Shown piece after piece: positions 8,523-16,992 of a stretch of DNA of 55,614 bases (the stretch's first letter is position 1; every line of letters starts with the position of its first letter). Made by a program: the position numbers and the translations under genes. Below the pieces are notes generated by a model. That model did not search any database. It was given only the letters and a program-made list of their open reading frames with translations, and was not told the origin of the DNA. Source of the stretch: Anaerolineae bacterium (lineage in GTDB: Bacteria > Chloroflexota > Anaerolineae > Promineifilales > Promineifilaceae); the NCBI GenBank assembly GCA_019637635.1, contig JAHBVI010000038.1, forward strand, positions 1-55,614. The letters are read 5' to 3'.

Positions 8523-9284
8523 ATGTCTCTCGTCGTTGCCGCACAAACCGAAGCCAAAATACCGGGCCAGTCCGAAAACCAGGATTCCATTCATGCCAGC
8601 ACAGCCAGCATAGGCGAAACCGCGTGCGGGCTGTTTATGGTGGCTGATGGTGTGGGTGGGCATAAAGACGGCCGTGTCGCCAGTCAGACGGCCGTGAACA
8701 CCATTTCCGCCGCCATTGAACCACTCTGGCAACAGATTCCACCATCACCCGCCCAGGCTGCCCAATTCTTGCAATCCCATCTATACGAAGCCATCGTCGC
8801 CGCCAACGAAAAAATTTATGCCCAGGCCAAAGAGCAAAATGCGCGCATGGCCAGCACCCTCACCTGCGCCCTGGTGCATGGCACATTAGCCGTCATCGCC
8901 AACATCGGCGACAGCCGCACCTATCTCTATCGTGGGCAGAAGTTGGAGCAAATTACGGTGGATCACTCGGTGGTGGATTGGCTGGTGCGGCAGGGACATC
9001 TGGCCCCGGAAGAAGCCGCCACCCACCCATACCGCAACGTGATCATGCACGCCCTGGGTTCCCACGAAACGCCAGAAGTAGATATTTTCCTGCGTTGGTT
9101 GCAACCGGACGATATGCTGGTGCTGTGTTGTGATGGCGTTTGGGATACACTGACCACCGAACAAATGGCCGCCCATTTGCAGGATAACCCACCGGAAACG
9201 GCCGTACCCGCCCTCCTCGCCGCCGCCCAAGACCATTCGGATGATATTTCCCTGGTCATTGTCAAAGTGATGCGTGACGAGTGA
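8523..9284 (+). CDS. PP2C-family serine/threonine protein phosphatase
   Basis: A 253-residue metal-dependent phosphatase. The start at 8523 follows AAAAAAGGTGG. Motifs: SENQDS (residues 17-22), the metal-binding [11 protein letters not shown] (40-50), [18 protein letters not shown] and the terminal SDDISLVIV. It should remove phosphate from Ser/Thr in cytoplasmic proteins; no partner kinase is in the window. The last five codons and the stop (V-M-R-D-E-stop) lie at the edge of the perfect 24-bp hairpin at 9268-9319, so the repeat forms the C-terminus. Confidence 0.93.
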   Translation: MSLVVAAQTEAKIPGQSENQDSIHASTASIGETACGLFMVADGVGGHKDGRVASQTAVNTISAAIEPLWQQIPPSPAQAAQFLQSHLYEAIVAANEKIYAQAKEQNARMASTLTCALVHGTLAVIANIGDSRTYLYRGQKLEQITVDHSVVDWLVRQGHLAPEEAATHPYRNVIMHALGSHETPEVDIFLRWLQPDDMLVLCCDGVWDTLTTEQMAAHLQDNPPETAVPALLAAAQDHSDDISLVIVKVMRDE

Positions 9285-9319
9285 TTCGTGAGAAATCACG
9301 AATCACTCGTCACGCATCA
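9268..9319. repeat. Perfect 24-bp hairpin, GCGTGATGCGTGA family
   Basis: Arms at 9268-9291 and 9296-9319 pair without mismatch around a GAAA loop. Each arm consists of tandem variants of a GTGATKCGTGA word. It includes the end of the PP2C gene and ends 9 bases before the dtd start. There is no T-run. Related hairpins are at 35094 and 36452. Confidence 0.9.
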
Positions 9320-9328
9320 TCCTCCCCC

Positions 9329-9775
9329 ATGCGCGCCCTTCTGCAACGAGTCTCCTCCGCCCGCGTCACCGCCAACGGCCGTGTCACCGGCCAGATTGAG
9401 CGCGGGCTTGTCATCCTCCTGGGCGTCACCCACAGCGATACCCCCGCCGAAGCCGAATGGCTGGCCGCCAAAGTGGCCGGGCTGCGCCTGTTTGAAGACG
9501 ACGCCGGAAAAATGAACCTCTCACTGGCCGATGTGGGCGGCAGTTTCCTGGTTGTATCCCAGTTTACGCTGTATGGCGATGCCCAAAAAGGACGACGGCC
9601 GTCCTTCACCGCTGCCGCCCGCCCCACTCAGGCTGAGCCTCTGGTTGATTATTTCTGTCAATGCCTACGCGAAATGGGTTTTGTGGTGGCTGTCGGCGTG
9701 TTTGGCGCCCATATGGAGGTGGAAATCCTCAATGACGGGCCGGTCACACTGTTAGTGGAACGTGACCGCATGTGA
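9329..9775 (+). CDS. dtd: D-aminoacyl-tRNA deacylase
   Basis: A 148-residue protein, the normal length for Dtd. It hydrolyses D-amino acids from mischarged tRNAs in the cytoplasm. Start chosen at [13 protein letters not shown], the conserved N-terminus; the frame upstream is hairpin sequence. The active-site strand is visible as [17 protein letters not shown], and the family's GPVT motif appears as [14 protein letters not shown] at the C-terminus (variant from the more usual ending). It follows the phosphatase gene by 44 bases, filled by a hairpin. Confidence 0.95.
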   Translation: MRALLQRVSSARVTANGRVTGQIERGLVILLGVTHSDTPAEAEWLAAKVAGLRLFEDDAGKMNLSLADVGGSFLVVSQFTLYGDAQKGRRPSFTAAARPTQAEPLVDYFCQCLREMGFVVAVGVFGAHMEVEILNDGPVTLLVERDRM

Positions 9776-9839
9776 AATTTATCACATTTTCTGGTAAAGT
9801 AAGCCCAATTACGACTTACTTTACAGGAGCAACCGATCA

Positions 9840-11279
9840 ATGAAGTGGAACAAACCTCTTTTTTCCCTCTTTATTCTGCTGCTGGCTGCCTGTGGCGCAC
9901 AGACGCCCACGGCGACCCCAGGCGCCCCTACCGCTGCCGCCGTCTTGCCCACGGCCACCAACCCACCGGCAGCCACCAATACAACCTTACCGGCAACGGC
10001 CGTGCCCGCCACCAACACCCCCGTCCCTGAACCGGCTACAGCCACAGCCATCCCCACCACCGACAGCGTCGCTTCCGGCAGCGCCGCCACGGTAACGGAA
10101 ACCGCCACCCCGCTGCCGGAAGCGACGGAAACAGAGCAGGCCGGCGTGACACCTTCGGCAACAGTGGGCAGCACGGCCGTACCCCCTACCGCCGATCCCA
10201 ACGCCACCGCCTCCCCCACTGCCGCCGCGCCCACAGCAGCAGCCCCGCCTCCCGCCGGGAACGTGCCTGCCCCCAGCGACAACAACTACCCCGGTTTTGA
10301 GGACCGGGCCGGCTGGGAACGGCGCATTAATGTCCCTGCCGGTTTCACCGTTAGCTATGTGGGCCGGGTGAACGGCAACCCCACCAGCATCACCTTTGGC
10401 CCCGATGGGCTGCTGTATATTGCCATGCAGCAGGGCAGTATTCTAACCATGAACAACAGCGGCAGCGTCAGCACCTACGCCACCGGCTTCAACACGCCTA
10501 CCGGCATTGCCTTCCGCCCAGGCACCAACAAACTGTACGTCTCCGACCGGGTTCTCAACGAGAACGTCGGCGGCGAGTCGCAGGTCTCCATTGTCAACCA
10601 GGGGCAGTTGATTGGCGGGCTGCCCTGTTGTTACACCTTTTTCCATGCGGCTAACGGCATCGCCTTTGGGCCAGATGGGTACGGCTATGTGGGTGTAGGC
10701 GGCCGCGCCGACCATGGCGAAATTTTGGACGGCAGCGGGCGGATGGACGAAATGCACCCGCTGGAAGCCAGTATCTTGCGTTTCCACCCGGATACGGGCG
10801 CTGTTAGCGTCTATGCGCGTGGCTTCCGCAACCCGTATGACATTGCCTGGGATGCCAACGGGCAGTTGTGGGCCACCGACAATACCCCCGACTATGACCC
10901 CCCGGAACGGCTGCACCGGGTAGTACCTGGCGGCATACACGGCTACCCTTACTACGACTGTGACGTCTGCTTCAGTCCGCCGGAAGGGGTGACGGTGATT
11001 CCGCCGCTGGTGACGTTTGTACCCAGTTCTTCGCCCACCGGCATCGAGGTCTATCTGGCAAATCAGTTCCCCGGTTATTACAACAGCATGTTTGTGGCTC
11101 TGTGGAGTTCGTTTGTGGGCGCACAAAAGATCATGCACGTGCGCGCCGGCGGTTCCGCGCCGGTCAACTTTGCCACCGGTTTTGCCGCGCCCATTGACGT
11201 GACTACCGGTCCCGGCGGCAGCCTCTACGTGGCTGATTGGGCCACGGGGATTATTTTCAAGATCAGCTATACGGGCTAA
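9840..11279 (+). CDS. Lipoprotein with PQQ-sugar-dehydrogenase-like beta-propeller
   Basis: A 479-residue predicted lipoprotein: signal peptide and lipobox LLAAC (Cys near residue 19), a long Thr/Ala/Pro linker (residues 20-150) and a six-bladed propeller of the glucose/sorbosone dehydrogenase type (residues 155-479; FGPDGLLYIAMQQG, RGFRNPYDIAWDANGQLWATDN, GPGGSLYVADW). Such proteins oxidise sugars with PQQ, or may simply bind ligands. The pair of cysteines in CDVCF resembles a disulfide. PQQ-binding residues cannot be confirmed by eye, so catalytic activity is not certain. AGGAG precedes the ATG. Confidence 0.85.
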   Translation: MKWNKPLFSLFILLLAACGAQTPTATPGAPTAAAVLPTATNPPAATNTTLPATAVPATNTPVPEPATATAIPTTDSVASGSAATVTETATPLPEATETEQAGVTPSATVGSTAVPPTADPNATASPTAAAPTAAAPPPAGNVPAPSDNNYPGFEDRAGWERRINVPAGFTVSYVGRVNGNPTSITFGPDGLLYIAMQQGSILTMNNSGSVSTYATGFNTPTGIAFRPGTNKLYVSDRVLNENVGGESQVSIVNQGQLIGGLPCCYTFFHAANGIAFGPDGYGYVGVGGRADHGEILDGSGRMDEMHPLEASILRFHPDTGAVSVYARGFRNPYDIAWDANGQLWATDNTPDYDPPERLHRVVPGGIHGYPYYDCDVCFSPPEGVTVIPPLVTFVPSSSPTGIEVYLANQFPGYYNSMFVALWSSFVGAQKIMHVRAGGSAPVNFATGFAAPIDVTTGPGGSLYVADWATGIIFKISYTG

Positions 11280-11286
11280 ATCATTC

Positions 11287-11321
11287 GTTTCTCGTTCCAC
11301 GCAGAGCGTGGAACGAGAAAC
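11287..11321. repeat. Perfect 16-bp hairpin GTTTCTCGTTCCACGC
   Basis: Arms at 11287-11302 and 11306-11321, loop AGA. It lies between the propeller lipoprotein and the PLP-protein gene and ends 10 bases before the next ATG. Confidence 0.85.
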
Positions 11322-11330
11322 CATGTTGTT

Positions 11331-12083
11331 ATGGAAGGGATAGTCGAAAGAGTCACGGCCGTACACCAACGCATCACATCCGCCGCCGCCCGTGTAGGCC
11401 GTGACCCGGCACACATTACGCTGGTGGCGGTAACCAAAACGTGGCCGCCGGAGACGGTGCTGGCGGCCTATGCGGCTGGGCTGCGCCATTTTGGCGAGAA
11501 CCGGGCGGAGGAGTTGGCCGAGAAACGGCCGTACCTGGAATCCCACCTGGGCGCAAACAGCGGTGTCATCTGGCACCTGATTGGCACCCTGCAAAGCCGC
11601 AAAACGGCATGGGCGGCCGACCATGCCGACGTGTTCCATGCTTTAGACCGGCTGAAAATTGCCCACCGGTTGGCGCGGGACCTGGCGGCAAACGGCCGTG
11701 CCGCCAACCCACAATTCGCGCTACCCATCTTTCTGGAAGTGAACGTGAGCGGCGAAGAGACCAAGTCCGGTTTTGACTGTACCCAATGGGAAACAGATGA
11801 AGGGCAGACGGCCGTGCTGCGCGCCGCCGCTGCCGAAGTAATCACCCTGCCCGGCCTGGCATTGGCCGGGCTGATGACTATGGCCCCCTGGGACGCCCCG
11901 CCAGAGGAGGTTCGCGCCGTCTTCCGACGCACACGGCAGTTAGCCACCCGCCTGCAAACCGACCTGGCCCTGCCCACCCCCCTGCAACTCTCCATGGGCA
12001 TGACCGATGACTTTGAGATCGCCATTGAAGAGGGCGCTACCCATGTGCGGGTGGGCCGGGCGATTTTTGGGGAACGGCCGTGA
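11331..12083 (+). CDS. PLP homeostasis protein, YggS/PLPBP family
   Basis: A 250-residue cytoplasmic pyridoxal-phosphate carrier with an alanine-racemase-like TIM barrel. The PLP lysine is in VAVTKTW (K36). Other family motifs are FGENRAEELAEK, WHLIGTLQSRK, the NVSGEETKSGF strand and the phosphate-binding LSMGMTDDFEIAIEEGATHVR stretch, with VRVGRAIFG near the end. It keeps free PLP low and affects amino-acid metabolism. The stop codon lies inside a hairpin built around ACGGCCGT. Confidence 0.95.
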   Translation: MEGIVERVTAVHQRITSAAARVGRDPAHITLVAVTKTWPPETVLAAYAAGLRHFGENRAEELAEKRPYLESHLGANSGVIWHLIGTLQSRKTAWAADHADVFHALDRLKIAHRLARDLAANGRAANPQFALPIFLEVNVSGEETKSGFDCTQWETDEGQTAVLRAAAAEVITLPGLALAGLMTMAPWDAPPEEVRAVFRRTRQLATRLQTDLALPTPLQLSMGMTDDFEIAIEEGATHVRVGRAIFGERP

Positions 12084-12112
12084 TAAGGATAAATTCCTCA
12101 TCACGGCCGTTC
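12072..12112. repeat. Convergent-gene hairpin containing two ACGGCCGT palindromes
   Basis: The arm 12072-12089 (GAACGGCCGTGATAAGGA) pairs with 12095-12112 with one mismatch. It spans the stop codon of the PLP-protein gene and ends 3 bases before the stop of the facing PCu(A)C gene. It may end transcription from both sides, although no long T-run is present. Confidence 0.75.
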
Positions 12113-12114
12113 AT

Positions 12115-12594
12115 CTAGTTATTATTCATTCCCCCGCTGCTCATCGCCGGCTCCACCACTTCACCTTCAACCGTAATCGTGCCCGCATTGGCAAACTCCA
12201 ATTCAATCTGCACCTTTGTGCCCAACGCCAGCGGCGACGCTTTTTGCATGCACATCACATGCAGCCCACCCGGTTTCAGTTCCACCGTTTGCCCCGCCGG
12301 AATGGTAATTTTCCCACCGGCTACCGGGCGCATCACCATGACATCATTCTCCATGACCATGTCATGCAGCTCAATAACGCCGCAGCCATCCACCGCCGCC
12401 CCCAAAAGGGCATCGTCCGTATCTGAATGATTGGTAATCAGCATCCAGAACGAGCCGGTGTCGGTGGGCAGAGTCATATTGGCACGCACATTTTCCACAG
12501 TAATGGGCGCCGCCTCTGATTTTGAACTGCTGCTGCAAGCAGCCAGGGTTAACACACCCACCAACACTATAACAAAAAGCAAATAACGTTTCAT
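12115..12594 (-). CDS. Copper chaperone PCu(A)C lipoprotein
   Basis: A 159-residue lipoprotein (lipobox TLAAC, Cys20) with the PCu(A)C fold. The Met/His copper-binding pattern is visible: ELHDMVMENDVMVMRPV and PGGLHVMCMQ, the H(M)x10MxnHxM arrangement of the family. It delivers Cu(I) outside the membrane, usually to the CuA centre of cytochrome oxidase together with SCO. It is third in the regulator-SCO-PCu(A)C order. The C-terminus is Gly/Met/Asn-rich (SSGGMNNN). No oxidase subunit gene is in the window. Confidence 0.93.
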   Translation of the reverse strand: MKRYLLFVIVLVGVLTLAACSSSSKSEAAPITVENVRANMTLPTDTGSFWMLITNHSDTDDALLGAAVDGCGVIELHDMVMENDVMVMRPVAGGKITIPAGQTVELKPGGLHVMCMQKASPLALGTKVQIELEFANAGTITVEGEVVEPAMSSGGMNNN

Positions 12595-12688
12595 TCTTCA
12601 ACTCTCCTTACTTATTAAATAGGTTTACCATCTCACGCCAACGCTCTCGACCTTTGCAGACGGAGAGTGCTGACGCGAGTAAAGGGCA

Positions 12689-13270
12689 TCATTGGGTTTT
12701 AATCAGATATTCCACATCACGGAAAAGGTCGTCCAGCGGCGTCTCATGGGCATAAGAGAGGATGACATTGCCCTCCCTGTCTAGCAAAAAGAAACGCGCC
12801 GTGTGGTCAATCAGGTAGCCAGAGGCAGCCGACCCTTCATGTTGGTAATAATAGAGACCAAACGGTTTACCAACAGCGTCAATCGCTTCCGGATCCCCAG
12901 ACAAACCAACAAAAGAGTCATCAAAGTAACCCATATATTCGGCCAATGCTTCGGGGGTATCTCGCTCCGGATCAACGGTGATCATCACCACCGCCATCTC
13001 ATCACCCCGATTCCCCAAATCCGCTTTGACCTGTTTCAATTTGCCCATTGTTACCGGACAGACATCGGGGCAAAAGCGGTAGCCGAAGTAGACGAAGGTG
13101 TATTGACCGGCAAAATCGTGCAGGCTCACCGGCCCGTTTACCGACTCCAGGGCGATGTCTGGCGCCGGCTGCGGCATTGGCAGCAGCGTACCGGCAAATT
13201 GATACGGCCGTTGGCAACCTACCAGCCAGCATAAGAAAATGAGAACACCCCACTTTGTCCAGTTCATCAT
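12689..13270 (-). CDS. SCO1/SenC/PrrC-family copper chaperone
   Basis: A 193-residue thioredoxin-fold protein. Start chosen at MMNWTKWG because GAGAGGA lies just upstream. It has a lipoprotein-type signal (WLVGC, Cys19), the copper-binding CPDVC (C67, C71) in FVYFGYRFCPDVCP and the third ligand H156 in LIDHTARFFL. It supplies or reduces CuA of cytochrome oxidase outside the membrane. It lies between the DeoR/NosL-like regulator and the PCu(A)C gene, supporting a copper-delivery operon. Confidence 0.94.
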   Translation of the reverse strand: MMNWTKWGVLIFLCWLVGCQRPYQFAGTLLPMPQPAPDIALESVNGPVSLHDFAGQYTFVYFGYRFCPDVCPVTMGKLKQVKADLGNRGDEMAVVMITVDPERDTPEALAEYMGYFDDSFVGLSGDPEAIDAVGKPFGLYYYQHEGSAASGYLIDHTARFFLLDREGNVILSYAHETPLDDLFRDVEYLIKTQ

Positions 13271-13361
13271 GTGTCCTCTCACAAAGAGCAACAAGTAATT
13301 GTTATATTTTGTGATTTATCGCAGATTATATCATCCTGGCGGATTGGCACAAGTTCACAAA

Positions 13362-13919
13362 TCAGGAGTGGATGTGGTGGGAATGGGAGAGGAAGGCATA
13401 GGCCTGGGCTAACTGCATGACCTGGCCGCCAAAGCCTCGCTGAAAATTGGCGGCGTCGGTCTGGCTGGCAAAAGCCAGCACGCTGGGCACACAGCAAACG
13501 GTAATGCGGCTTTCAACGACATAGTAGGCCTGATGCACATTGATGATACGGCCGTAAATAAAATCGCGGAGCAACGCCGTCGTCACCTCTGTTCTGGCGT
13601 GCAGCAGCAGCAACCCACAGTGCGGGCAGCAAGCGCGGATGACCTCATTGTTACGGGTTGTCAACACAAAATGCAGCCGCCGTTTCACCGGCATCTGGCA
13701 CATCTGGCACGTTTCAGTAGTGACCAGATTGGGGTCTGGCAAACGCACCCCCCCATGCACCTTTTCCACCAGCCCGGCTTCGGATAAAGCCGTCAGGTCG
13801 CGGTGGACGGTCATGGTGGAGACGCCAAGCCGCTGCACCAGTTCATCTATGCGCAGCAGTTGGTCTTCACGCAGCCAGGCCACAATCTGTTCGCGTCTCT
13901 CGGACGGTGTGTTTTCCAT
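13362..13919 (-). CDS. DeoR-type HTH regulator with a NosL-like metal-binding domain
   Basis: A 185-residue protein with an unusual fusion. Residues 5-60 form a DeoR winged helix (RIDELVQRLGVSTMTVHRDL). The rest has cysteine motifs C71-x2-C74, C97-C98-x-H-C101 and C142-C143. It continues with a segment (AYYVVESR, then PSVLAFASQTDAANFQRGFGG) that resembles the C-terminal part of NosL, a Cu(I)-binding protein. The tail is His-rich (SHSHHIHS). AGGG precedes the ATG. Being first in an operon with SCO and PCu(A)C, it is probably a copper-responsive regulator. The metal and the sense of control (repressor or activator) are inference. Confidence 0.8.
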   Translation of the reverse strand: MENTPSERREQIVAWLREDQLLRIDELVQRLGVSTMTVHRDLTALSEAGLVEKVHGGVRLPDPNLVTTETCQMCQMPVKRRLHFVLTTRNNEVIRACCPHCGLLLLHARTEVTTALLRDFIYGRIINVHQAYYVVESRITVCCVPSVLAFASQTDAANFQRGFGGQVMQLAQAYAFLSHSHHIHS

Positions 13920-13941
13920 CAAGTTACCCTAAACACTCCAC

Positions 13942-14004
13942 CTGTCATTCCGAGCGGAGTCTTCGGAGCGAGGAATCCCACTCCTACACAAGTGATAGGG
14001 ATTC
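13942..14004. repeat. GTCATTCCGAGCG...GAGGAATCC repeat, short copy
   Basis: Starts with GTCATTCCGAGCGGAGTC, continues to GAGGAATCC and ends at AGGGATTCC, so the inner arms are inverted. It abuts the transaldolase stop (14008). Longer copies are at 32455 and 46664. Confidence 0.8.
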
Positions 14005-14007
14005 CTT

Positions 14008-15111
14008 TCAGGCAACAAATTGTTCTTTCTTGGTAGCAATGGTCGCCATGAGCGCATCAAACGCCTTTTCAAAGGCGATGACGCCGTCTACCTGCAACTG
14101 CTCGGTGATGTCGTCCAGGTTCATGTGCAATTCGGCCAGGTTGTCCAGCAGTTCCCACGCTTTGTCCACGTCTTGCTCCAGGGTGTTTGCCACACGGCCG
14201 TGATCCCGAAATGCCTCTATCGTCTCCGGCGGCATGGTGTTCACCGTTTCCGGGCCGATGAGTTGGTCAACGTAAAGAGTGTCCAGGTACGCGGGGTTTT
14301 TGGTGCTGGTGGAGGCCCATAGCAGCCGTTGGCGGGCCGCGCCGGCTGCCTGTAACTCTTGAAAAGCGGGGCCGTGAAAAATCTCTTTGAAACGTTGGTA
14401 AACCACTTTGGAGTTGGCTACGGCCGTCTGCCCCATCAATGCCACCGCGGCCGGATCATCCAACCCGGCCAGTTTCTTGTCTACGGCCGTGTCTACCCGG
14501 CTGACAAAAAAGGAAGCCACGGAAGCCACCTGGTGGGGGTTGCCGCCATCGGCCAACAGCCGTTGCAGACCGTTGATGTATGCCTGGGCCACTGCTTCAT
14601 AATGGGCCATGTTGAACATCAGCGTAATGTTCACGTTGATACCGCTGCCGATGAGGGCTTCGATGGCCGGGATGCCTTCGGGGGTGGCGGGCACTTTGAT
14701 CATCAGGTTGGGGCGGCTCACGGCCGTGAACAAACGTTTAGCTTCCGAAACCGTGCCCACCGTATCCCGCGCCAGGTGCGGCGACACTTCCAGGCTGACA
14801 AACCCATCGCCGCCGTCTGATTCGGCGTACAAATCGGCAAATAGATCGCAGGCGGCCTGAATATCGGCCAGCACCAAGGCCTCATAAATGGCGTCCACAT
14901 CTGCACCCTGGGCCACCAACTCCCGAATTTGGGCGTCATAATCAGCACTGTGCCCAATCGCCTTCTCAAAAATGGAGGGGTTGGAGGTCATGCCGCGCAA
15001 GCCGTCCTGGGCAATCAGGTTTTGCAATGTACCATCCTGCAAAAACTGGCGGCGGATATTGTCATACCAGAAGCTCTGCCCGTAGGCATGCAGTTCAACC
15101 AAAGGGTTCAT
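14008..15111 (-). CDS. tal: Transaldolase
   Basis: A 367-residue pentose-phosphate-pathway enzyme that transfers dihydroxyacetone units between sugar phosphates. The Schiff-base lysine is K139 in LMIKVPATPEG; the N-terminal GMTSNPSIFEKAI motif and NITLMF are also diagnostic. The length matches the longer TalB-like/Tal-Pgi type rather than the 215-residue form. The ATG complementary to 15109-15111 has AGGAG nine bases upstream; a TTG two codons earlier is less likely. It follows a nucleotidyltransferase gene but no other pentose-phosphate gene is adjacent. Confidence 0.95.
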   Translation of the reverse strand: MNPLVELHAYGQSFWYDNIRRQFLQDGTLQNLIAQDGLRGMTSNPSIFEKAIGHSADYDAQIRELVAQGADVDAIYEALVLADIQAACDLFADLYAESDGGDGFVSLEVSPHLARDTVGTVSEAKRLFTAVSRPNLMIKVPATPEGIPAIEALIGSGINVNITLMFNMAHYEAVAQAYINGLQRLLADGGNPHQVASVASFFVSRVDTAVDKKLAGLDDPAAVALMGQTAVANSKVVYQRFKEIFHGPAFQELQAAGAARQRLLWASTSTKNPAYLDTLYVDQLIGPETVNTMPPETIEAFRDHGRVANTLEQDVDKAWELLDNLAELHMNLDDITEQLQVDGVIAFEKAFDALMATIATKKEQFVA

Positions 15112-15133
15112 ACACAATTTCTCCTACAAAGGT

Positions 15134-15196
15134 CATCAAAGATTGCGCAGATTACACCGATTAGAAAATCTGCGCAATCTGGGCAATCTTTGATTG
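15134..15196. repeat. Hairpin GATTGCGCAGATT with extra copies
   Basis: Perfect 13-bp arms at 15141-15153 and 15167-15179, then a further GGGCAATCTTTGATT unit. Lies between the nucleotidyltransferase gene and the transaldolase start. Confidence 0.75.
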
Positions 15197-15208
15197 ATAT
15201 AAACCGTT

Positions 15209-15961
15209 TCAGGTAAGTGAGATGATGAGGTTTTTCATGGCCGGATTGACGGCAAAGTGGGTATCGAGATAGTGCAAAATGGCCTGAGCCGCCTGGGGGG
15301 TGTGGTCATAACCGGGCACAAATTCGGGCAGATTAACGGCCGTGACCGGAAACCGCTGCTCAAAGCGGCGCTCAACGCCAAACGGGTCCCGAAAAGCCGG
15401 CTGCTCATCCTCCACCAGCGCCGCCAGTTCCAGCACGCGGTCAACGGCATACCCCTGCACAAAACGGGCCGCTGACAGCTTTTCGCCGCGCCGGTAGCGG
15501 CACAGCCCCACGTACAAATTGGTCACCGCTTCCCCCACCAGCCAATCCACATTCAATACGGCCGTAGACGCCTGTTTGGGCTGCATAATGGTGGGATCAA
15601 AGCTCGCGGCCTGCCAGACAATCCGTTCGGCAGAAAAAGGGATATGGGCCAGTTCCGCCTCTTCAAAAACGGCAAACTCGCAAAAAACACCGTCGGCAAA
15701 GAGCAATTTGTACCCGTCGGCGGTATTCATAAATTGAAAGGCGATGGGGTGTACGGCCGTCATCCAGCCCAAATCCTCAATAAACGCCTGTTTATAACCG
15801 GCCTGCACAATCACAAAAAAATCCAGGTCAGAAAAAGCATCCATGCGGGCCGTTTCGCTGCCCGCCGACCCCAAACCAATGAGCGCCAATCCCCCTTCTG
15901 CGGCGACCACTGATCGGCCAATTTCCTCAAGTCGTTGATATAGCTGTTGTGGTTGGGTCAT
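15209..15961 (-). CDS. Nucleotidyltransferase-domain protein
   Basis: A 250-residue protein with a Pol-beta-type nucleotidyltransferase motif: IGLGSAGSETARMDAFSDLD (about residues 28-47), containing the G-S and D-x-S-D-x-D elements that bind metal and nucleotide. A helical C-terminal half follows, as in aminoglycoside or lincosamide nucleotidyltransferases. A substrate cannot be named. It stands upstream of transaldolase on the same strand, separated by a hairpin. A phosphoesterase gene lies upstream beyond an AGATTGG repeat. Confidence 0.8.
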   Translation of the reverse strand: MTQPQQLYQRLEEIGRSVVAAEGGLALIGLGSAGSETARMDAFSDLDFFVIVQAGYKQAFIEDLGWMTAVHPIAFQFMNTADGYKLLFADGVFCEFAVFEEAELAHIPFSAERIVWQAASFDPTIMQPKQASTAVLNVDWLVGEAVTNLYVGLCRYRRGEKLSAARFVQGYAVDRVLELAALVEDEQPAFRDPFGVERRFEQRFPVTAVNLPEFVPGYDHTPQAAQAILHYLDTHFAVNPAMKNLIISLT

Positions 15962-15965
15962 AGGT

Positions 15966-16011
15966 GGAGATTAGAGATTGGGGATTGGAGATTGAGGCAT
16001 ATCCAATCTCC
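15966..16011. repeat. Word repeat, AGATTGGAGATT family
   Basis: Direct GATTAGAGATTGGGGATTGG units followed by inverted CCAATCTCC. It directly follows the stop of the phosphoesterase gene at 16012. Confidence 0.7.
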
Positions 16012-16755
16012 TTAAACGCCATGCGCCAATCGTTCAACCAGGCGGCGGGGCATACCAAACTTTTCCATGCGCCGCTGCGTCACCTGCACCGGGTATTCAA
16101 CCCGCTTAAACATACACACCAGCGCCTCAGTATCCAACAGCGCATAAGCCGCGCGGGGATCAGAATCACGCGGCTGCCCCACGCTGCCAGGGTTAATGAT
16201 CAGACGTGAGTCACCCAGCACAAAAGGCTCACCAGATTCCATGTAAAAAGGGGCGCGCATATAAATTTCCCGACGCGAGCTGACCCGCTCCTCAAAAATT
16301 ACCGGCACATGGGTATGCCCCACAAAACAGTAGGGCGTTTGAAACCAGTCAAAATTCTCGGCGGCCGTACCGGGGTCAATAATGTACTCCCACACCGGGT
16401 AACGCGGGCTGGCATGGGCCAGCGTAAAAGGTTTTTCCACCGTCTTTGATGAAAACGCTTGCAGATATTCACGCGACTCTTCGGTCAATACATCTTGCGT
16501 CCAGCTTATGGCAAAGTTGGCCTCACGGTTAAAGAGCTTGATGTCCAGATTGCCCAATACAGCCTGATCATGATTGCCGGACAGGGAAATGTGGTTATGC
16601 TTTTTCAATTCAGCGACACATTCATTTGGATCCGGCCCATAACCCACCAGATCACCTAAAAACCAGATTATGTCCCATTGTCCAGCAGCATCCGCTAATA
16701 CGGTTTCAAATGCAGCGAGGTTGGCATGGATGTCCGAAATTATCAATACACGCAT
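16012..16755 (-). CDS. Calcineurin-like metallophosphoesterase
   Basis: A 247-residue protein of the YfcE/MJ0936-like group. All metal motifs are present: SDIHAN (residues 7-12), GDLVGYGPDPNEC, SGNHD and GHTHVP. It probably hydrolyses phosphodiester or phosphomonoester substrates in the cytoplasm; the exact substrate is unknown. The next word repeat begins immediately after the TAA stop. Confidence 0.9.
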   Translation of the reverse strand: MRVLIISDIHANLAAFETVLADAAGQWDIIWFLGDLVGYGPDPNECVAELKKHNHISLSGNHDQAVLGNLDIKLFNREANFAISWTQDVLTEESREYLQAFSSKTVEKPFTLAHASPRYPVWEYIIDPGTAAENFDWFQTPYCFVGHTHVPVIFEERVSSRREIYMRAPFYMESGEPFVLGDSRLIINPGSVGQPRDSDPRAAYALLDTEALVCMFKRVEYPVQVTQRRMEKFGMPRRLVERLAHGV

Positions 16756-16807
16756 GTGCGTTCCTCAATACTAATTTTTTCTCCCCGCCCAGATACGTAG
16801 CCATTCG

Positions 16808-16870
16808 GACCTGATAGGTTTTTTTACCAGCTCAACTTGAAACTTTGCAGGCCACAAACCTGTCAGGTCT
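16808..16870. repeat. Long-loop inverted repeat GACCTGATAGGTTT/AAACCTGTCAGGTC
   Basis: Arms at 16808-16821 and 16856-16869, one mismatch, loop of 34 bases. It lies in the divergent gap between the phosphoesterase and tsaE. Confidence 0.65.
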
Positions 16871-16975
16871 CCAGAACAGGGAGAGTCAAAACTAAAAGTG
16901 CAAAGACACTTTGTATTGTATCCCTTACACCACATCTGGACAGGGGATAATGATACCATCTTTGGCGGGTATGGG

Positions 16976-16981
16976 TATAAT
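16976..16981 (+). promoter_or_regulatory. Candidate -10 box for tsaE
   Basis: TATAAT lies 12 bases before the ATG at 16993. That would place transcription start only a few bases before translation start. No -35 match is evident. Confidence 0.25.
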
Positions 16982-16992
16982 CGGGCTGTATT

